A DNA stretch of 64,000 bases. It comes from CAZNSX01 sp964575845 (GTDB lineage Bacteria; UBA8248; CAZNSX01). The notes below the pieces were generated by a model, which was not told where the DNA came from, did no database searches, and worked only from the letters and a program-made list of their open reading frames with translations. Every line of letters begins with the position of its first letter. Within the stretch, counting starts at the first letter, position 1. Made by a program: the position numbers and the translations under genes. The stretch is taken from contig CAZNSX010000002.1 in NCBI GenBank assembly GCA_964575845.1, forward strand, positions 653,376 to 717,375, read 5' to 3'. Below are positions 35,559 to 44,033 of this stretch, piece after piece.

Positions 35559-36344
35559 ATGAAAAGCGGGTGCGGGCATCGGCTCTGCATCCCCTGTATA
35601 GGGGTGGCGGTTGCCCTCCTGGTTCTCGCGCTTCCGGTGGAGGCTCTGGGAGCCCCCTGGCGATGGTCGCCAGAGAATATCTGGGCCATCATCCGCAAGG
35701 GGGGGCCTGTCATGTACCCCATATTTTTCTCCTCCATCATCGCTCTGGCCGTGGCGCTTGAGCGCCTTTTTGCACTCAGGCGTAAGAAGGTTATGCCCGA
35801 GGCTTTCCTCCACGCGGTCAGGCGACACTGGCGTCGCGGCGAGATACGGGGTGCCCTTGAGACTTGTTCTCTGACCGATGTTTCCATTTCCCGCATCCTA
35901 AGGGCTGGCCTGCGGCGGCGGGCCTTAGGGTTCCAGGAGATGGAGCGGGCAATCGAGAGCGCCGGTCAGCACGAGGTTGCGGTCCTTTCAGGCAACCTGC
36001 GCATCCTGGGCGTTATCGCCAACCTTGCGCCGATGCTGGGTCTTCTGGGTACTGTGGTTGGCATGATCCGTGCTTTTAACGTTATATCTCAGAGCGGCAC
36101 GGGTAACCCGGGCCTCGTGGCCGCAGGCATTTCCGAAGCCCTGCTCACGACGGCTGCGGGCCTGACAGTTGGAATCCCCGCCCTGGCCGCCTATCATTTC
36201 TTAAGAGCCAGAGTGGACAAATTCATCCACGAGATGGAGTCTATCGCGATGGAGCTCGTTCAGGGCATGGCCGAGGCCGCGGCTTCTCGGGGCGAGGAGG
36301 TTGCCGTGAGGCAGCCCGCCAGGGAGGGGGGCGATGAGATTTAG
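35559..36344 (+). CDS. exbB: ExbB/TolQ/MotA-family proton channel subunit
   Basis: 261 aa. An N-terminal hydrophobic segment (about 12-32, CIGVAVALLVLALPVEALGA) looks like a signal peptide or additional helix, followed by three transmembrane helices: GGPVMYPIFFSSIIALAVAL, LRILGVIANLAPMLGLLGTV and GLTVGIPALAAYHFL. LGTVVGMIRAF is diagnostic. Uses the proton gradient to energise outer-membrane transport or envelope constriction. It overlaps exbD by 11 bp. Could be TolQ, but no tolA or tolB follows. Confidence 0.88.
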   Translation: MKSGCGHRLCIPCIGVAVALLVLALPVEALGAPWRWSPENIWAIIRKGGPVMYPIFFSSIIALAVALERLFALRRKKVMPEAFLHAVRRHWRRGEIRGALETCSLTDVSISRILRAGLRRRALGFQEMERAIESAGQHEVAVLSGNLRILGVIANLAPMLGLLGTVVGMIRAFNVISQSGTGNPGLVAAGISEALLTTAAGLTVGIPALAAYHFLRARVDKFIHEMESIAMELVQGMAEAAASRGEEVAVRQPAREGGDEI

Positions 36345-36735
36345 GTCGGGCGGCGAGGAGGACTTTAACCTTCAGCTCACCTCCCTTATCGATGTCGTCT
36401 TCCTCCTGCTCATCTTCTTCATGGTCTCCACCGCCTTCATAGACTTCAGCCGCCGCATGGACATCCAGCTCCCTGAATCCAAGGCCAGTGAAGTGGTGAA
36501 GGAGGTAAGGGGTTACCTCCTGGAGGTGGGGGTCGAGCGCCGCATGACCCTCAACGGTCGGGAGATAAGCCTCAAGGGGCTGGAGGAGGAGCTGATGCGC
36601 TCCAAGGGCCAGGGCTTCAGGCGCACCATGACTATCAAGGCTGACAAGCGCCTGGACTATGGGTTTGTGGTGCGCCTCATGGGCATCAGTCTGGCGGCGG
36701 GGATCCGTGACATAAGCGTGGCCGTCAAGGACTAG
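36334..36735 (+). CDS. exbD: ExbD/TolR-family protein
   Basis: 133 aa. One N-terminal membrane helix with the conserved Asp (LIDVVFLLLIFFMVST) and a small periplasmic domain ending DISVAVKD. Works with the ExbB-type channel encoded immediately upstream. Located just before cobalamin genes, suggesting a connection with TonB-dependent corrinoid uptake, though no tonB or btuB is in the window. Confidence 0.88.
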   Translation: MRFRSGGEEDFNLQLTSLIDVVFLLLIFFMVSTAFIDFSRRMDIQLPESKASEVVKEVRGYLLEVGVERRMTLNGREISLKGLEEELMRSKGQGFRRTMTIKADKRLDYGFVVRLMGISLAAGIRDISVAVKD

Positions 36736-36749
36736 AGCCGGTCAGGCCT

Positions 36750-37274
36750 GTGGGACGATTGACCCTAATTCTGGGTGGGGCCCGAAGTGGAAAGAGCGGC
36801 GTGGCTCTGAGGCTTCTCCTCAAGGCAGGGGGCGAAAAGACCTTCGTGGCCACGGCAAGGATTGAAGATGAGGAGATGGCCGAGCGGGTTAGGGCCCACC
36901 GCGCGGCCCGCCCTCAGGAGGTGAAGACCCTGGAAGAGCCTCTGAACCCCGCTCGGGCGTTGCGCTCGGCCGATAAACCCGGGGGCGCTCTTCTTCTCGA
37001 TTGTCTCACCCTCTGGCTCTCTAACCTCATGGCCGAGCCCGGGCGCGATGACGCTTCGATTCTGGAGGAAGTGGGAGAGCTGGCACGGCTCTCCCGGGAG
37101 CTCCGAGGGCGTCTCATCGTTGTTTCCAACGAGGTGGGGATGGGCATAGTTCCGGAAAATCCCCTGGCCAGACGCTTTCGGGACCTCGCAGGCAAGGCCA
37201 ATCAGATAATGGCCGGGGCTGCGGATGAGGTTCTCTTTGCGGTTGCGGGCATCCCTCGGCGGCTGAAGCCCTGA
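36750..37274 (+). CDS. cobU: adenosylcobinamide kinase / adenosylcobinamide-phosphate guanylyltransferase
   Basis: 174 aa, GTG start. Walker A GGARSGKSGVA, the guanylylated His in RVRAHRAARP and LLLDCLTLWLSNLM, VSNEVGMGIVPENPLARRF are all hallmarks of CobU/CobP. Phosphorylates and guanylylates cobinamide in nucleotide-loop assembly. First of four consecutive cobalamin genes. Confidence 0.94.
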   Translation: MGRLTLILGGARSGKSGVALRLLLKAGGEKTFVATARIEDEEMAERVRAHRAARPQEVKTLEEPLNPARALRSADKPGGALLLDCLTLWLSNLMAEPGRDDASILEEVGELARLSRELRGRLIVVSNEVGMGIVPENPLARRFRDLAGKANQIMAGAADEVLFAVAGIPRRLKP

Positions 37275-37308
37275 GGATGGCCCCCCCTGATCCCGGAGTG
37301 CAATTTCC

Positions 37309-37995
37309 ATGGGAGAGCGCGTTCACAGGGTAGTGGAATATCGGCCCGGGCTGGATGAGCGGCCTACGTCCCTCTTCCTCGTCCGCCACGGGGAGATCGA
37401 GGGTGCGGGTAAGGGCCGCCTCCTGGGCCACACAGATGTGCCCCTGACGGAGCGGGGCCTTCAAGCCATGGAGGTTCTGGGAGTGAGGATAAGGGGCGTT
37501 CTTGATGCGGATGGATTTGCGGGACCCCTTAAACCAGAGGCCCTGTATTCCAGCCCTTTGAGCCGCTGCAGGGAGAGCGCCAGGGCCATCGGCGAGGGCC
37601 TCTTCGGGAAAGAGAGCGAGCAAGCCCAGGTGGTTGAAGCCTTCAAGGAGATCTCTATCGGAAAGTGGGAAGGGATGCTCTATGAGGATGTGGCGCGGCG
37701 CTTCCCTAAACAATTGAGGCGGCGCCTTTCTAACATGGTTAGGGTGCGTCCCCCGGGGGGAGAGAGTCTCCTCGAACTGGAGGCGAGGGTAATACCCGCC
37801 TTGGAGGAGCTTCTTTCCCGGCACCGTGGGGAGGCCTTCCTCGTCGTTGGTCATGCTGGGGTGAACCGCCTCATACTCTGCAGGGCTCTTGCCCTTGGAC
37901 TTCAGCATTTCTTCCGGGTGAGCCAGGATTTCGGAGCCCTGAATATAATAAACTACTACTCTGACCTGTCGGTGGTAAGACTCCTTAACGGATAA
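37309..37995 (+). CDS. histidine phosphatase, probable alpha-ribazole phosphatase
   Basis: 228 aa. The phosphoglycerate-mutase-fold catalytic motif is LFLVRHGEIEG, with the second basic motif YSSPLSRCRESARAIG and His in VVGHAGVNRLI. Family members include CobC, which dephosphorylates alpha-ribazole-5'-phosphate; placement between cobU and cbiB supports that assignment. A 25-residue N-terminal extension precedes the domain. Confidence 0.82.
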   Translation: MGERVHRVVEYRPGLDERPTSLFLVRHGEIEGAGKGRLLGHTDVPLTERGLQAMEVLGVRIRGVLDADGFAGPLKPEALYSSPLSRCRESARAIGEGLFGKESEQAQVVEAFKEISIGKWEGMLYEDVARRFPKQLRRRLSNMVRVRPPGGESLLELEARVIPALEELLSRHRGEAFLVVGHAGVNRLILCRALALGLQHFFRVSQDFGALNIINYYSDLSVVRLLNG

Positions 37996-38018
37996 GAACC
38001 GGGAGCCCTGGCAAGAAG

Positions 38019-38993
38019 GTGAAGGCGTTAGGCCTTCTCGCAGGCTTCCTCCTGGACCTCGCCCTGGGCGACCCCCTCTGGCTTCCCCACCCGGTGAGGT
38101 GGATGGGTAAGCTCATCTCGGCTCTGGAGATGAGGTTGCGCCGGGGAGGAGGGCTTAGCCGGGGGGATAGAGTGCGAGGCATCCTCCTTGTGATTTTGGT
38201 TGTGGGAGGGGTAGGTGGGGCTACCTTCGGTCTCAGGGCCATTTTCTCGTCTCTCGCCCCGGCCCTAGCCTTTGCTTTTGATTGCACCCTTATATTCCTT
38301 TCCCTCTCGGTTAGAAGCCTAAGGGAAGAGAGCCTCAAGGTGGAGCGGGAGCTTCTGGCCGGAGACCTTCCCGGGGCCCGTCGTGCTCTCTCTCCCCTGG
38401 TGGGAAGAGAAACTGAAGGCCTCGATGCTAGAGGAGTGGTGAGGGGAGCCGTTGAGACCGTGGCCGAGAACTCAGTGGACGGAGTTATTGCGCCCCTTTT
38501 TTACGCTCTCCTGGGGGGTGGCCCCCTGGCCATGACCTATAAGGCCATAAACACCCTTGACTCCATGGTGGGCTACAGGGATGAGCGCTATCTCCGGTTC
38601 GGGTGGGCGGCGGCCCGCCTGGATGACCTGGCAAACTTCATCCCCGCCCGGCTGTCAGCCGTCCTGCTTCCGGCGGCCGCCTCACTCACGGGGGCCGATG
38701 GCCTCAGGGCCCTGAGGATAGCCTTGAGGGACGGCCATAAGCACCCTAGCCCCAACGCAGGCGTCCCCGAGGCGGCCGTTGCCGGAGCCCTGGGAGTGCA
38801 GCTGGGGGGCTTGAGCCACTACCGGGGCAGAGCCTCTGAGAAGCCCCTCCTGGGGGACGGCATATCTCCCCTTGAACCATGGCACATAGGGTCGGTGAAC
38901 CGCCTGATGCTGGTTGCCGCTTTTCTTTCACTGGCTCTTGCGGAGCTTGCCCTTTTGTTTTTCTCGCGAGGGTTTTGGTTCTCCTTTGCTTAG
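38019..38993 (+). CDS. cbiB: adenosylcobinamide-phosphate synthase
   Basis: 324 aa, GTG start after AAGAAGG. LLDLALGDPLWLPHPVRWMG at the N-terminus, ETVAENSVDGVIAPLFYALL and KAINTLDSMVGYRDERY are CbiB/CobD signatures, with several membrane helices. Joins the aminopropanol arm to cobyric acid. Ends 9 bp before cbiA. Confidence 0.94.
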   Translation: MKALGLLAGFLLDLALGDPLWLPHPVRWMGKLISALEMRLRRGGGLSRGDRVRGILLVILVVGGVGGATFGLRAIFSSLAPALAFAFDCTLIFLSLSVRSLREESLKVERELLAGDLPGARRALSPLVGRETEGLDARGVVRGAVETVAENSVDGVIAPLFYALLGGGPLAMTYKAINTLDSMVGYRDERYLRFGWAAARLDDLANFIPARLSAVLLPAAASLTGADGLRALRIALRDGHKHPSPNAGVPEAAVAGALGVQLGGLSHYRGRASEKPLLGDGISPLEPWHIGSVNRLMLVAAFLSLALAELALLFFSRGFWFSFA

Positions 38994-39002
38994 GGTGAAA
39001 TC

Positions 39003-40415
39003 TTGGCCGGGGCCGCCCTAGTTATTGCCGGCACCCACAGCGGCGTTGGCAAGACTACCATAACGCTCGGAATACTCCGAGCCCTCCTTCGTCGCGGTCT
39101 CAGGGTCCAGCCCTTCAAAGTGGGTCCTGATTTCATAGATACCGGCCTTCACACGCGTCTCTCGGGACTGATCTCCCGAAATCTGGATAGCTGGATGCTT
39201 CCCCACCCTTTCCTTAAGGAATGCTTTGCGCTCCATGCCCAGCAGGCGGACCTCGCCCTGGTGGAGGGGGTAATGGGCCTTTTTGATGGAAGGAGGGGTC
39301 GAGGAGAGGAGGGGAGCACGGCGGAAGTGGCGAAGCTCATATCCGCGCCGGTGGTTCTTGTGGCCGACGGCTCAAGCCTCGCAAGGAGCGCCGGAGCCCT
39401 CCTCATGGGCTATGCCCGTTTTGACCCAGAGCTTAAGCTCTCGGGGGTTGTCTTTAACCGGGTTGGAGGCTCCACCCACCGAAGCTATCTGAGGGAAGCG
39501 GTGGAGGAGCTTGGCGAGCGGCTTGTAGCAGAGGGCCTCCCCCCGCCCGAGTTCCTGGGAGCCCTCCCCCGTGACCCGTCCCTTGAGCTCCCTGAGCGCC
39601 ACCTGGGCCTCATAACCCAGGAAGAAGCTCCCCTGACGGAGAGCTTCCTCAAGAGGTTAGCCGATGCCGCAGAAGAGCATATCGACCTGGAAGGGCTCCT
39701 CCGGGTGGCGGAAAGGGCGAGGCCCTGCAAGCCGCCGGTGCCTTCCTTTCTTGAGGGCCTGAAGAAAAGGGCCATTGGAAAGGTTCGACTGGGAGTGGCC
39801 AGGGATAAGGCCTTTTGCTTTTACTACCAGGATAACCTGGATATCCTGGAAGCTCTGGGAGCAGAGCTCGTTCCATTCAGTCCCATGGCCGACTCAGCCC
39901 TCCCTCCGGAACTCGACGGTCTGTATCTGGGCGGAGGCTACCCGGAGGTTCACGCCGAGAGTCTTTCGGCCAACCTTCCCATGCGCCGGGCGGTGGGGGA
40001 GTTCTGCGAGGGGGGAAAGCCCGTTTATGCCGAATGCGGCGGGTTCATGTATCTCACAAAGGCAATAGTTGACTTTGAGGGAAGAGAATATCCCATGGTG
40101 GGGGTTTTCCCCACCCTGGCTCGGATGCTCAGGCAACGCCTCTCCCTGGGCTACCTGACGGTTGAGCTCACCTCTCCCTGCATTTTCGGAATGGAGGGCA
40201 CGAGAGCCAGGGGCCACGAGTTCCACTACTCGGCTGCGGATGAGCCGCCACCTGAGGTCAAGAGGGTCTATCGCCTCCTCAGGGGGGGAGAGACGCGGCT
40301 TGAAGGCTACTCCCGTAAGGGAGTCCTCGCCAGCTACCTTCACCTTCACTTCGGCTCAAACCCGGACTTTCCCAGAGAGTTCTTGAAGAGGTGCCTTGAG
40401 GGAGGCAGGGGTTAG
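39003..40415 (+). CDS. cbiA: cobyrinate a,c-diamide synthase
   Basis: 470 aa, TTG start at 39003. N-terminal P-loop VIAGTHSGVGKTTI, then a type 1 glutamine amidotransferase domain with LYLGGGYPEVHAE, nucleophile Cys in YAECGGFMYL and a C-terminal His in SYLHLHFGSNP. The domain order is that of CbiA/CobB. Cobyric acid synthase (CbiP) and the tetrapyrrole methylases are absent here, so the full pathway, if present, is split. Confidence 0.93.
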   Translation: MAGAALVIAGTHSGVGKTTITLGILRALLRRGLRVQPFKVGPDFIDTGLHTRLSGLISRNLDSWMLPHPFLKECFALHAQQADLALVEGVMGLFDGRRGRGEEGSTAEVAKLISAPVVLVADGSSLARSAGALLMGYARFDPELKLSGVVFNRVGGSTHRSYLREAVEELGERLVAEGLPPPEFLGALPRDPSLELPERHLGLITQEEAPLTESFLKRLADAAEEHIDLEGLLRVAERARPCKPPVPSFLEGLKKRAIGKVRLGVARDKAFCFYYQDNLDILEALGAELVPFSPMADSALPPELDGLYLGGGYPEVHAESLSANLPMRRAVGEFCEGGKPVYAECGGFMYLTKAIVDFEGREYPMVGVFPTLARMLRQRLSLGYLTVELTSPCIFGMEGTRARGHEFHYSAADEPPPEVKRVYRLLRGGETRLEGYSRKGVLASYLHLHFGSNPDFPREFLKRCLEGGRG

Positions 40416-40445
40416 GGAGGCGGTGGACTGGAGCCGTATTAACAC

Positions 40446-41648
40446 TCAGGAGTTTTTAGTCCTGTTTCCCTCTCCCTTGAGCATGAGGATGGCAACTATG
40501 AAGAAGATGTTGAAGGCCTGCAGAATGAGAAGGAAGGCGTCCACCGTGCGCCCGTTCTTGAGGACCACGGCGCTCAGGCCGAGCGAGCTGGCGATGAGGT
40601 AGATGAAGAACACCGTCTGCTCCTTCGACATTCCCAGGCTCTGGAGGCGGTGGTGAATGTGGTCCCGACCCACATATTCCATCCACTCGCGCAGGCTCTT
40701 CACGCGGCCCGAGGCTACGCGGCTGACCGTTGTGAAGGTCATGTCGAAGATCATGATGCCCAATATGAGGATGGGCATGCTGAGGGCCTTTACGGGGTCT
40801 CCCCTGGCCCACTCGCCCATGACGGCGAGGCTGGCCAGGGTGAAGCCGATGAAAGTGCTTCCCGCATCCCCCAGAAATATTGCCGCAGGTCTTCCGGGCC
40901 TGAAGTTGAAGGGAAGAAACCCGATGCAACCACCCATGAGGGACATGGCCAAGAACATCATATAGCGCTGCCCGGTCTGAATGGCCACCAGGCCCATGAA
41001 GAGGGCCGCAATGGCCCCCAGCCCTGTCGCGAGGCCATCAATTCCATCGAGGAAGTTCATGGCGTTGGTGAGGCCCACGAGCCAGACTAAGGTGAGAATG
41101 ATCTCAATGGCATCCCCCCAGTAGGTTGGGGGCAGAAATGAGAGTCTCACGCCAAAGGCAACCACGATGAGGCTCGCCCCCAGATGGCCGAGGATGCGCA
41201 GCCGGGCGGAGAGCCCTCTGGTATCCTCCACCAACCCCAAAATCATCACGATAGTCGCGCCCAGGGCTATCCCCTTGAGCTGCCAGGAAACCAGATAGTT
41301 CACGAGGACAGCCCCCGCAAAAGCACTGTAAACGGCCAGACCACCCAGGAGGGGGGTGCTGAACTCATGGGTCTTCCGCTCGGCTGGCTCATCCAGAATC
41401 CCCAAGCGGACGGCCAGAAGGCGAAGGAAAGGAGTGGCCAGGAAAGAGATGAGGGCGGAGACCACAGGAATGTAAATCCAGCGGTACCCGTTGGTCATAA
41501 ACCAGCCCCGCGTATGGGGCAAGAGCACAAAGATGAAGAAAAGGGAGAGGAGACCATAGGCATAATAGAAACCGAAATCGCCCTCCTTCCCATGAATTCT
41601 CGGGATGAAGCGATAGTCGGTCTCTTCCTTCAGCATCCCTTTTCCCAT
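40446..41648 (-). CDS. WecA/MraY-family undecaprenyl-phosphate sugar-1-phosphate transferase
   Basis: 400 aa with about 11 membrane helices. Conserved cytoplasmic motifs: RKTHEFSTPLLGGLAVY, LVEDTRGLSARLR, TNAMNFLDGIDGLATGLGA and FLGDAGSTFIGFTL, the metal- and nucleotide-sugar-binding Asp residues, plus the HIHHRL loop. The WecA-like pattern suggests HexNAc-1-phosphate transfer onto undecaprenyl phosphate to start a surface glycan. An alternative ATG lies at 41636; the start at 41648 overlaps the aminotransferase gene by 19 bp. Confidence 0.9.
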   Translation of the reverse strand: MGKGMLKEETDYRFIPRIHGKEGDFGFYYAYGLLSLFFIFVLLPHTRGWFMTNGYRWIYIPVVSALISFLATPFLRLLAVRLGILDEPAERKTHEFSTPLLGGLAVYSAFAGAVLVNYLVSWQLKGIALGATIVMILGLVEDTRGLSARLRILGHLGASLIVVAFGVRLSFLPPTYWGDAIEIILTLVWLVGLTNAMNFLDGIDGLATGLGAIAALFMGLVAIQTGQRYMMFLAMSLMGGCIGFLPFNFRPGRPAAIFLGDAGSTFIGFTLASLAVMGEWARGDPVKALSMPILILGIMIFDMTFTTVSRVASGRVKSLREWMEYVGRDHIHHRLQSLGMSKEQTVFFIYLIASSLGLSAVVLKNGRTVDAFLLILQAFNIFFIVAILMLKGEGNRTKNS

Positions 41649-42703
41649 AGGGTTGTCCTTACCACCTCTACTATTCTGCTGACATCAACCTCATCGAGGG
41701 AAGGATAAAGGGGAATTGAGATGGCTCTCGCCCAGAGGTCTTCGGTGACGGGGAGGGCGGGGCCGCCCAGGACCTGGTGTAGGGGCCGGTAGACGGGCCT
41801 CCTGGCCATAACGCCCCGGTGCTCAAGGTCCTGCAGGATGGCCTCCATATCTTCCTTCCCCTCAGGGGGAAGCAAGAGCACATAGCGATAGAAGACATGG
41901 CGGCCTCGGGGGTGGTCTTGAGGCAACTGAACCCTGAGGCCGGAGAAGGCGAGGCCATAGCCCCCTGCAAGGTCCCTTCTCCTGGTTACGAACTCCTCCA
42001 ACCGCCCGAGCTGGGAGAGGCCAAGCGCCGCCTCCATCTCCGTCATCTTGTAGTTGTACCTGAGCTCTCCATCCTCCCTCTCGTCATAATCCCTGAGATC
42101 GCGAGCCGTTTCCAAAATATTAGGATCATCTGCAAGAAGCATTCCCCCCTCGCCCGTAGCCAGCATTTTGGTGGCATAAAAGGAGAGAACCGCCACCCTG
42201 CCCCAGCTCCCAGCAGGCTTTCCCCCGTATAGGGCACCCAGAGACTGAGCACAGTCTTCGATAACGGGAAGGCCCAGGGCCAGCACCTCCTCCAGCTCTG
42301 CCGGCCGCCCGAAGAGATGGGGAACTATGATTGCTTTGGTGTTTGCCTTGAGCCGGGAGCGAAGGTCGGCCGGGTCTATGTTGAGGCCTTTGGGCTCCAC
42401 CTCTACGAGCTGGGGCTCTGCTGCCAGGTAGCGAACCGCATTGGCCAGGGCCGCGCAGACGAAACCGGGAAGGGCAACGCCCTCTCCCTCCTTGATGCCC
42501 AGAGCTTTGAGAGCCAGATGAAGGGCGGCCGTGCCCGAACTGAGGGCGATTGCACCCTGCCTTCCCAGGAGGGAAGCCATTGCACCCTCAAACTCCGCCA
42601 CCTTCGGCCCCTGGGCGAGCTGGCCCCGCCGCACGACCTCCGCCACGGCCCTTGCGTCTTCCTCGGTGAGGGTCGGCCGGGAGTGGGGGATGAGGGATGG
42701 CAC
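41630..42703 (-). CDS. DegT/DnrJ/EryC1/StrS-family sugar aminotransferase
   Basis: 357 aa. SSGTAALHLALKALGI, the Asp of VIEDCAQSLGALY and the PLP lysine in SFYATKMLATGEGGM are typical. Makes amino sugars from nucleotide-linked keto sugars. In this locus it would supply an amino sugar for the glycan begun by the WecA-like enzyme; no nucleotide-sugar dehydratase is in the window. Confidence 0.92.
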   Translation of the reverse strand: MPSLIPHSRPTLTEEDARAVAEVVRRGQLAQGPKVAEFEGAMASLLGRQGAIALSSGTAALHLALKALGIKEGEGVALPGFVCAALANAVRYLAAEPQLVEVEPKGLNIDPADLRSRLKANTKAIIVPHLFGRPAELEEVLALGLPVIEDCAQSLGALYGGKPAGSWGRVAVLSFYATKMLATGEGGMLLADDPNILETARDLRDYDEREDGELRYNYKMTEMEAALGLSQLGRLEEFVTRRRDLAGGYGLAFSGLRVQLPQDHPRGRHVFYRYVLLLPPEGKEDMEAILQDLEHRGVMARRPVYRPLHQVLGGPALPVTEDLWARAISIPLYPSLDEVDVSRIVEVVRTTLWEKGC

Positions 42704-42714
42704 GGCCCTTACCC

Positions 42715-43335
42715 TCAGGGCTGGATGTTGAGAAAGAGCCTCACGGAGCAGAAGCCCTCAGCCAACTCGGCCCTCGCCTGGGTTCCGCGAAAATGGGCTG
42801 TAGCTCTGGCCATATCTGTGATGCTGAGACCCTCGATGTTGGTCTTATACTTTTGGGAGGCATAGGCTTCCAGAGCCTCAAGCTTCTTCTCGAAGGCGCT
42901 TCCTATGTCGGTGAAAACGGCGGGCCGAAAGTTATCGGTTGTGGGAACCTCATAAAAGAGTAGGTTTCTAACGTAGCGGGCGGCCGAGAGGGTTATCTGA
43001 GAGAGGGTGCGATGGTCCTGGTGGGAATCCTCAGGATAGTGGGTGAAGATGACATCAGGCTTAACCCTTTTCATGACATCCTCTATGTAGGTGATAACCT
43101 CCTTGTCCAGCGGAAGACGCGTGTCAGGGTATGTGCCGATGACCAGCTCTTGAACCATCAGTATCTCCGCCGCCTTTTTCTGCTCCTGAACGCGGACCTC
43201 CCCGTCTCCTCCCTGTTCGCCCTTGGTCAGCACTAGAAGATGGACCGGATGGGCCTCTTGGGCAAACCTGAAAAGGGTTGCGCCGCAGCCGAACTCGATG
43301 TCATCGGGGTGGGCACCGATGGCAAGAACGTTCAT
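42715..43335 (-). CDS. PIG-L/LmbE-family N-deacetylase
   Basis: 206 aa. Zinc-site motif AIGAHPDDIEFGCGATLF and the downstream THYPEDSHQDHRTLS are the PIG-L signature. Removes N-acetyl from GlcNAc-type substrates. Overlaps the WbqC-like gene by 4 bp (ATGA), so the two products are probably used together in sugar modification. Confidence 0.92.
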   Translation of the reverse strand: MNVLAIGAHPDDIEFGCGATLFRFAQEAHPVHLLVLTKGEQGGDGEVRVQEQKKAAEILMVQELVIGTYPDTRLPLDKEVITYIEDVMKRVKPDVIFTHYPEDSHQDHRTLSQITLSAARYVRNLLFYEVPTTDNFRPAVFTDIGSAFEKKLEALEAYASQKYKTNIEGLSITDMARATAHFRGTQARAELAEGFCSVRLFLNIQP

Positions 43336-44024
43336 CGTACCTGCTCTCCCTCATCTGCGAGGATGGCCAAGCTCTTCGGGCCGCGGTTGAAAAGGAGGTC
43401 TACGGCCGAGAGCCCCGGGATGAACTCCCCGTAGAGCTGGGGATAGACGGGGTGGCGGAAATCCTGGAAAAGGACTTTCACCCCCGCCTCTTTGAATTTG
43501 CTGAGGTCCATGTAGCCGGCTCCCTGAGGGCCCGAGAGGTAGCTGTCGGCGCCGAGAGCCAGGCAGAGGTCAAGGAGCCTTTGGGTGGGCTCATCCTGAC
43601 AGAGAAAAGAGGAAGCCCTCAGTGTCCTTCTCTCAAGGCCCAGGGCCTTCATGAGGGCGCGTGAGACGGCTATATTGAGGTCTGCAAGGAACTCCCAGGA
43701 CTGGCTTAAGATCTCCTCCAGGGGCGGGAGGTATTCCTTGAAAAAGGGGGCCCTTGAGTAGTTCGTGGTCAGGGCCATCAGGTGCTTTCGGCGCCAATCC
43801 ACTTTGTTGTTTATGGGAACCTCCTCTATGCACATGGGATATCGGTAGAGCACGGGGACGGTCAGCCACTGCCAGCCCTTGGCCGTTTTAATGCGGTTTC
43901 GGTTCTGCCAGCCGTTTTTCTCAAACTGAACATTATCCAAAAATACAAAAACATCGCAGCGGCGGAGCTTATCCATGTATCCCAGCCAGGGAAGGTAATG
44001 GGGCTGGTGAACGGCTAAAAGCAA
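43332..44024 (-). CDS. WbqC-like family protein
   Basis: 230 aa. The N-terminal AVHQPHYLPWLGYMDK, FLDNVQFEKNGWQNRNRI and the later LGADSYLSGPQGAGYMD are diagnostic of the WbqC family found in O-antigen and exopolysaccharide loci. The biochemical role is not settled; an acyl- or glycine-type transfer to amino sugars has been considered. Its overlap with the deacetylase fits modification of a freed amino group. Confidence 0.88.
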   Translation of the reverse strand: MLLAVHQPHYLPWLGYMDKLRRCDVFVFLDNVQFEKNGWQNRNRIKTAKGWQWLTVPVLYRYPMCIEEVPINNKVDWRRKHLMALTTNYSRAPFFKEYLPPLEEILSQSWEFLADLNIAVSRALMKALGLERRTLRASSFLCQDEPTQRLLDLCLALGADSYLSGPQGAGYMDLSKFKEAGVKVLFQDFRHPVYPQLYGEFIPGLSAVDLLFNRGPKSLAILADEGEQVR

Positions 44025-44033
44025 GAGAAACCC

